The notes under the pieces are model-generated. The model was given only the letters and a program-made list of their open reading frames with translations. It ran no database searches and was not told where the DNA came from. The position numbers were made by a program, and so were the translations under genes. A DNA stretch of 64,000 bases from Ignelater luminosus (taxonomy: Eukaryota; Arthropoda; Insecta; Coleoptera; Elateridae), in NCBI GenBank assembly GCA_011009095.1, contig VTPC01090419.1, forward strand, positions 248,111-312,110, written 5' to 3'. Shown piece after piece: positions 58,226-64,000 of the stretch (positions within the stretch are counted from its first letter, which is position 1; every line of letters starts with the position of its first letter).

Positions 58226-61200
58226 AAGCTAGAGCTAACTAGGGAATAGTAGGTATGGGTCTGTCAAAATACTTAAGTGCAGCCAAAGGCTTGCTACGTC
58301 AACTTATGCTGACACTTGGAAATTTATACACAGAGGTCCAATGTCGGTAAATCAAAAAAACATGGAATATGTAGAAGTGGCATATTAAAACGTCAACACT
58401 TCAATGTTATCACCTATTAGTAGCTACACTTTTGGTAATGTATTGCCAAATGCCATCTACAACATAAAATCTTAAGCAGATGCTTATTGGGATTGTAAGT
58501 GTTTTGATGGATCAATGCTAAGCAACTAGCACACCGATGTAAAAGACCCGTTCAAGCATTTTATTAGGGCCACTGTCTACTAAACCTTGGGGAATTATCA
58601 CTACTACCGCTTGCCTTAGAGATACAGTACTGTACACTCTTCTGTTATCGTATGGATTAACGTAGTTAATAAACGAAAGGTCAGTATTAAAAGTTTCATT
58701 TGGGCCCAAACCTAGTTTTGATTGCTAACCTCTACTCTGGTTTAATCTCCTTAAAGACGCTCTTTGTTTTTACCATACATGAATCTAATGTGAATTCATT
58801 AGCACGTAAGACACTACTAAAGCAAAGAGAAAAATTTCATGAGAAATTGACTCGTTAAGTGTGATGGGATTAAATATTGTTTGAATTCGTAAAGACAAAA
58901 TTGCAAAAGTTGATTCTAAGAGATACCTTTCTATGGTACATAATTCTGCACAAGACGAATCGAGTAGAATGAAAACAAATCTAGGCACAAGACAAAAGAA
59001 TTCTTAAGTGTTCATACCGTGAAGACATGTCATCACTACATGAAAATAGAATTTGCAGAGGCCTCCCGATCAATGTTTCTTTGAGGGTATGAAAAGTCTA
59101 GACTCGTCGCTAAATACACACTAGGCTATATCGGCCGCGGAAGGTTCAATTAGGAATTCCATAAAAAAATGGTTCTGGCACTGGTAACTTCAAACTTTAT
59201 GTTCTCGCCTATCAAGGTTTAGTTCTCTTTACTGCAGTATCTCTGTGTTTGCACAAGGTAATTTATAGAATCCATGTTTGGGAATTTAGTAATAATTATT
59301 TCTGAAGATTGTTGTTGACATTTCCTCAAACATGTGGACAGAAAACACTCAAAAAACTTTTGTTTGCTTTCTTCGAAGCATTGGACAATTCCAGTTAGGT
59401 TAACAAATGAATGAAATCAGTTAATAATCTCAGTAATGCTGCAAGTGTTTCAGAATGATCTGATCTACTACAGCCAAAACTGCAAAACTACCATTTATTA
59501 TAAGGTCAGAAATTAGACAATATACAGTCGTTATCATTGTTAACAAAGCAACTGAATAGTAACATCAGAAGACGCGTTTACTATTTCTTCAAATTATAAG
59601 AGTTTTGTTTTTATAGGCGAAATCTCAGTAATAATAATAATTTCAATTTATGACAGATAAAAGAATTGAAAATATCGTTCGTACTAAATGAAAGCGCTTT
59701 AAACAAAGAAATCCTTAATCACGGACTGGAAGCAGGTTTTACTTCATTATTTTATTTCACCGACCACATCATTCATCAAAATAATAAATGTGACATTTTT
59801 CTTGCATCCACTATCTCTTTTTATGATTTTTATCTACGCTTTTTAACAATTTACTAAAATGAAGAAAGATTAGTTTCGCTTGTTATTAAAAATGATTTAT
59901 ATTGCTGTAAAGAATATTCTCAAAAGGATGAAAAGAAATTTTCCATTAAACAAAGGTGAAAGTACTGTAAGCTGGATAATTAATTAAATAAGAGTTTAGG
60001 TGTAGTTAATATAATCTCGGGAGGTAAAGCAGCATTAAGACACATTAAACTTCTTTAGAGTTAATAATTAGTGTTGAAAATCCGATTTTGATAATGAAAA
60101 GGAAAGGCAACGTTTATTTACAAACAATACTTCTCATTGTAATAGGTTAAGTGGGATTATTTATTTATTGAACACTAGTATTAGTAACCCAACCAACGCT
60201 TTATAAGCAATTACTAAATTGTTGAGCTCAAGTATTTAATTATCTCAGCACTAAACTGAAATCACTGAGAAGTTTAGGAGGTGTTGATGAGTTTACTAGA
60301 GCAGAAAATATAAAGCAAAATTGCTTGCAGCGGTCTTTTGAAAATAATGACCAAACTCTCAAACTTCTGTTTTAAATTGCTTTTAATAATTACTAAAGCC
60401 TTTATCATAATTTAAGCACGAACTTTTTTTTGGGGGAGGTTTTAATAAATTCTTCCTTTCTAATAACCTCTAAAAATTCTAAATGTCAAAATTAAAAGGG
60501 AAATAACACTTACAAAAGGTTGTCTTTCCAATTTACCCCAAGCATCTCGAAGATGTTTCATAACCGAAACGGGTGTGTGATACTGTTTCTTAACCATGTT
60601 TGCAAATTTGTCTAGTCTTCTAAAATAAGAATTTAATCCAGTACTGATATTCCAAATAGGAGAAAAAAAATCGCTTTTTCTGACAAAAGAATAATGAATG
60701 CAGCAAAAAATTGAAATAAATCTCGGATATTATTCTTTTTATGAAAGAATTTGTGACGTCATGGACTTTTGACGGTTGATTTACGATATGGATTCGGCTA
60801 TGTTAAATCTAAAGGGAATATCCGACTTTGGCAGTTGAATAGAAACGTGAAAGATAAGAGAATTGTTATAATTGGGCTGTTTTCATATGTGTAATACCGA
60901 CTATTGTTTTCAACAAACAATGACAGAGAAAACAGATATTGCAACTGAATTATCTTCAATTGCATGCTCACATATATCGGAATGTAAAAATGTAAAACGC
61001 CAGGTTTCCCTAATTAATTATGTTTAGCTTATGTTCGATATTTTGGAATTCAGTACGTACTTGATTTACCTAGAAGCATAAAAGTACGAGGTATGCCGGT
61101 AAAGTTTACTGAGTAATGCTTATAACACAAAAAATCTCTTTCGTTTTTCTACTTTATTAAATACTATTCAAAACTTTCTACAGAAAATAATTTTTCAGAA

Positions 61201-61665
61201 AAACCTCAATACCGTAACTGCAAGGCTTGAAGCTTCCCTGCAAGACAAGCCTTCTTTGACATCTTTGAAATGGTGACGGCTTTGGTTACAAGAATGGTCT
61301 ACTTTACTATACTTGCAGAAACAACATTGTGATCGAGATGGAATTTTATCTTTTAGATACCGTCATCAGAGGTGGAGTACATGTGATAAAAAAATGTCTT
61401 ACGTTTTGTATCATTTCTGAATTTACATTGCACTTAGTAAAGAAGATACCTTTACACTTTTTTCATGGGATGCTTCCGTTTTCGAGTTGTCTAGATATTC
61501 CCCATCTTTCATGATTGAAGAGTGTTGGGGACGATCAGAATCCTATGGCTTTGAGATTACAAAGGCTCAGCCAGTCGCAAGAGAACCTTGTGGAGGTTAT
61601 TTGTAGGATTAGAATAAGCTCGACCAGGTGCCAACCTCAAATGATTTCGTTTGAATTCTAGGGCG
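58226..61665. other. AT-rich non-coding stretch
   Basis: No gene or element border is supported. Short frames only. Confidence 0.45.
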
Positions 61666-61667
61666 AA

Positions 61668-62240
61668 TCTAAAACTAGGGAAGGCGATAGTGCAAGGGTC
61701 TATGCAAAAATGAGACCCTGATTCTCTATTGTTAGATATGCGACAGTGTTTTAGTCGGAGGTCTTCACTATTCTGGCTTGCAAATACGAAAACCTTTGTA
61801 GAGAATACACAAACTAGCATCATCGTCACTGGGTGACTCTCATATGGATTCCAGGACATTCTGCTGTAAGGAATAATAATAGCGTGCTAGTGACTCATTC
61901 TTCAGATGGAAGCCCTCTATTGGTATTTCATTAAAGTACGTAGCGGATTCATCACCGACTAGCTAGACTCCTAATTAAGGGGTCTTCTCTTACATTCCTA
62001 TTCAAAATGAGCAGAGGAGAAATAGGGATCATCACTGGCATACTTACTAACCATGCCCCTCTAAATAAGCACCTCAACATTATCGAACTTAGAGATAATA
62101 ACTACTGCAGTTATTACAATGAGCGAAAGGAAACGTCTATCCACATTCTAAACGAGCGAATTGCAATAATGTTGAAAATATGCCGTTACCTCGGCGCTGC
62201 ATTTCTTAAACCTAAGGACACTTAAAAAATTAAGATGGAG
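61668..62240 (+). pseudogene. LINE RNase H domain and tail relic
   Basis: Plus-strand text in shifting frames matches the RNase H domain of I/R1-like LINEs. An EGDSARVYAKMRP-type segment near 61680 is followed by IVRYATVF, stop, SEVFTILACKYENLCREYTN. WVTLIWIPGHSAVRNNN follows near 61832 (family: WxPGHSGxxGNExAD; the Asp-bearing part is lost), then SSDGSPLLVFH. The tail, open from 62007, reads MSRGEIGIITGILTNHAPLNKHLNIIELRDNNYC, SIHILNE and CRYLGAAFLKPKDT. The tail resembles the copies at 57.9 kb and 40.0 kb and all three lie on the plus strand. Several stops and the lost catalytic residues show it is inactive. Confidence 0.72.
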
Positions 62241-64000
62241 TTTATTCTTCCATTTGTGATAACAGTTAGTCTCCTATAAACCAACTACAGAAGTAAACTC
62301 TCATTTATATGAGTAATAGCCGCCGCTGCCGGTCGTAGCCTCGTCAACGTTCAAATAGCTAGTACCAGGGTTACCAGATTCTAGATCGTGCAGGTCAGAA
62401 CTCTTGGCTACTACAATATCAACGTAACATTTTTTGATATGGGCTTTGTGATCCAAACAACTTTTACGTTATATAGATTGACATTTGTCATTTTGACGTA
62501 TATTTGAGTTTTAAAAATCTGGCTTCTCTTGGAAATTAAGTTACTTTTTAAGGTAGCTTAACACTATTTGAGAAGTAGTAGCTGCATTTGCTTTAATTCG
62601 CCTGACAGCATCCAGATTGTGCAGGCCCACCTTTCTGACAAAGCCCCCAAAACCCAAATCTTTAGCGGCACGATTCTTGGAAACATTGCACGGTAGTAAA
62701 GAAGGTAATTGTTTGATAAAGCTACCCCTAAGAAAACGACATTTTGAGAGGAAGTCTTTTGTATCAACAGGTAGAGAATTACTCACAGAATAGAATTAGG
62801 TAGCCGGAGGTAAAGAAACTTAATCCAATCTTGGTGAAACCGACAAAAAACAAACACGATTTTTAAGCACATCTGAGATGACAATGAAATTAGCAACTAA
62901 ATTAGCTGCTGCACACACTACCAACCCCCTACTGCAACATGGCCAGCGTATAAGAATTCCACCCCAAACTTGCGGGGAACCGAAGCGAAGGGGTGATTAG
63001 GTTAGCAGCAATTACACGATAATTTTCTAATGAATTTCAACCCCACTCTTGCATGGAGTCAACGGGGTCAATGTCCTCCAGGTGATTTAGGGAAATTGGG
63101 TTGTGGTGCTGTCGGTTGGTACGCGATATTATTGTGTCATGGCTTGTGAAATGTCAAGATCGTCAATTTTTGAAGTTTTTTTAAAAATTTTCTAAGTGTT
63201 TGGCGTCGGAGATGTTAGAATGCAATAAAATATTGTATACTTAGCAGGTACGCAGCCTTCGTTACTAGTAGTTGTTTATGTTGTTTATATACAAAATGAA
63301 GTTACATTAAAGTTGAAGTAAAACATATTTATTCTTTTTATTATCTAACAGTAAAACTGGAATAGTAAAGTAAAATGTTTTACACTCATCATCGCCTTTT
63401 TATTATATCAGGAGAGGCCTTCCGCAGGTGTCTTTTGATCTTCTGGATGGATATACATTGGTAAGGTTGAATTTCTACTGAAGAAGTTAAACCCTAGAGG
63501 TAGCTGTATCGAACTGTTACCGTGAAGAGATTTTTCAGTTTTGAAAGGGACTTCCCATGTCTGGTTGGTAAACCCTACATATAGTAGACTTGAGTCAAGA
63601 TAGCACTGACATTAGTACACTTTTTTGGATTAAACGTAATAAATCCGCAATTAATAGAGTTTTTGCTCAAAAAATACAATTTTATGGGTTCATAATTTAA
63701 AATGGTCTTTCAAATGTTCTGGTAACCAGTTCAGCTACGGGAACAAGTTTAGATACAGAAACAAACTAAATAAAACTAAACATCTCGCATGAAATCTAGA
63801 AAGACAAGGACGCAAACTGCTTACCCTTGCTGAGATGAGGCTTGTCACAACCACAAAAAAATATGCCGTCCTTAAACAATTCTCTAAAACACGCGTATCG
63901 GCGACAAATTTTCGTCCAACTGACCTCCCAGCACTGGGTCGAATTCTCACATCAGAGACGGTTTGCCTCTCCCCCAAGAGAGGCTCGAGAAAATTCCAAA
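62241..64000. other. Mixed non-coding stretch
   Basis: No gene is firmly supported. A minus frame at 62541-62786 (81 codons, ending NLDAVRRIKANAATTSQI...) has less AT-driven composition than most and is unassigned. Two similar GC-rich blocks lie near 62962-63000 and 63041-63080 (ACCCCAAACTTGCGGGGA and ACCCCACTCTTGCATGGA). The last 250 bases are also GC-richer, with an 80-codon minus frame that I do not recognise. Confidence 0.3.

Overview
This window looks like repeat-rich, AT-rich (about one third G+C by eye) nuclear DNA of an animal, most likely an insect or other arthropod. That is inferred from the mobile-element content: several mariner families including a DD41D type, palindromic TA-target MITEs, RNase H-bearing LINE relics and a tRNA-derived SINE. 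I see no bacterial operon structure, no rRNA or tRNA gene, no CRISPR array and no host-gene exon that I can name. Most open frames here are short and of the number and size expected by chance at this base composition. The window is best read as intergenic or long-intron DNA built from transposon layers of different ages.

Layout. 1-8.6 kb: featureless AT-rich DNA. 8.6-11.5 kb: two TA-flanked MITEs; the first (8602-8944) carries a perfect 51-bp inverted repeat. 12.4-13.5 kb: a decayed Tc1/mariner transposase with DD37D spacing. 15.1-17.65 kb: a decayed mariner split by a hAT element (15408-17197) with a perfect 8-bp target duplication. 17.9-18.2 kb: a likely LINE endonuclease relic. 21325-22616: an apparently intact mariner with perfect 28-bp terminal repeats and an uninterrupted 380-codon transposase, the only complete protein-coding gene I can support. 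26897-27604: a 708-bp MITE with 124-bp inverted repeats. 28.6-28.9 kb: two diverged copies of a ~124-bp unit ending in a CAGA microsatellite and a UUCG-type hairpin. 34.6-35.1 kb: a ~90-bp tandem repeat. 35.6-36.1 kb: a foldback-type candidate element. 38.9-40.3 kb: a LINE relic with a SINE inserted in it. 40.8-41.1 kb: an anomalous GC-rich block. 44.0-45.3 kb: a decayed DD41D mariner. 50.7-53.05 kb: stretches of raised GC, unidentified. 53367-54656: a mariner with perfect terminal repeats but a broken transposase. 57.7 kb: a long hairpin. 57.9-58.2 and 61.7-62.2 kb: two more relics of the same kind of LINE.

How they relate. Only the 21.3-kb mariner looks able to encode a functional transposase. 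The 15-kb and 53-kb mariners are close relatives of each other and both are dead. The MITEs carry TA targets and CAG(T/G)G-type ends, so they probably depended on Tc1/mariner transposases supplied from elsewhere; none has ends matching the coding elements here. The nesting gives relative ages: mariner before hAT at 15 kb, LINE before SINE at 39 kb. I found no convincing undescribed functional system; the most interesting items are structural.
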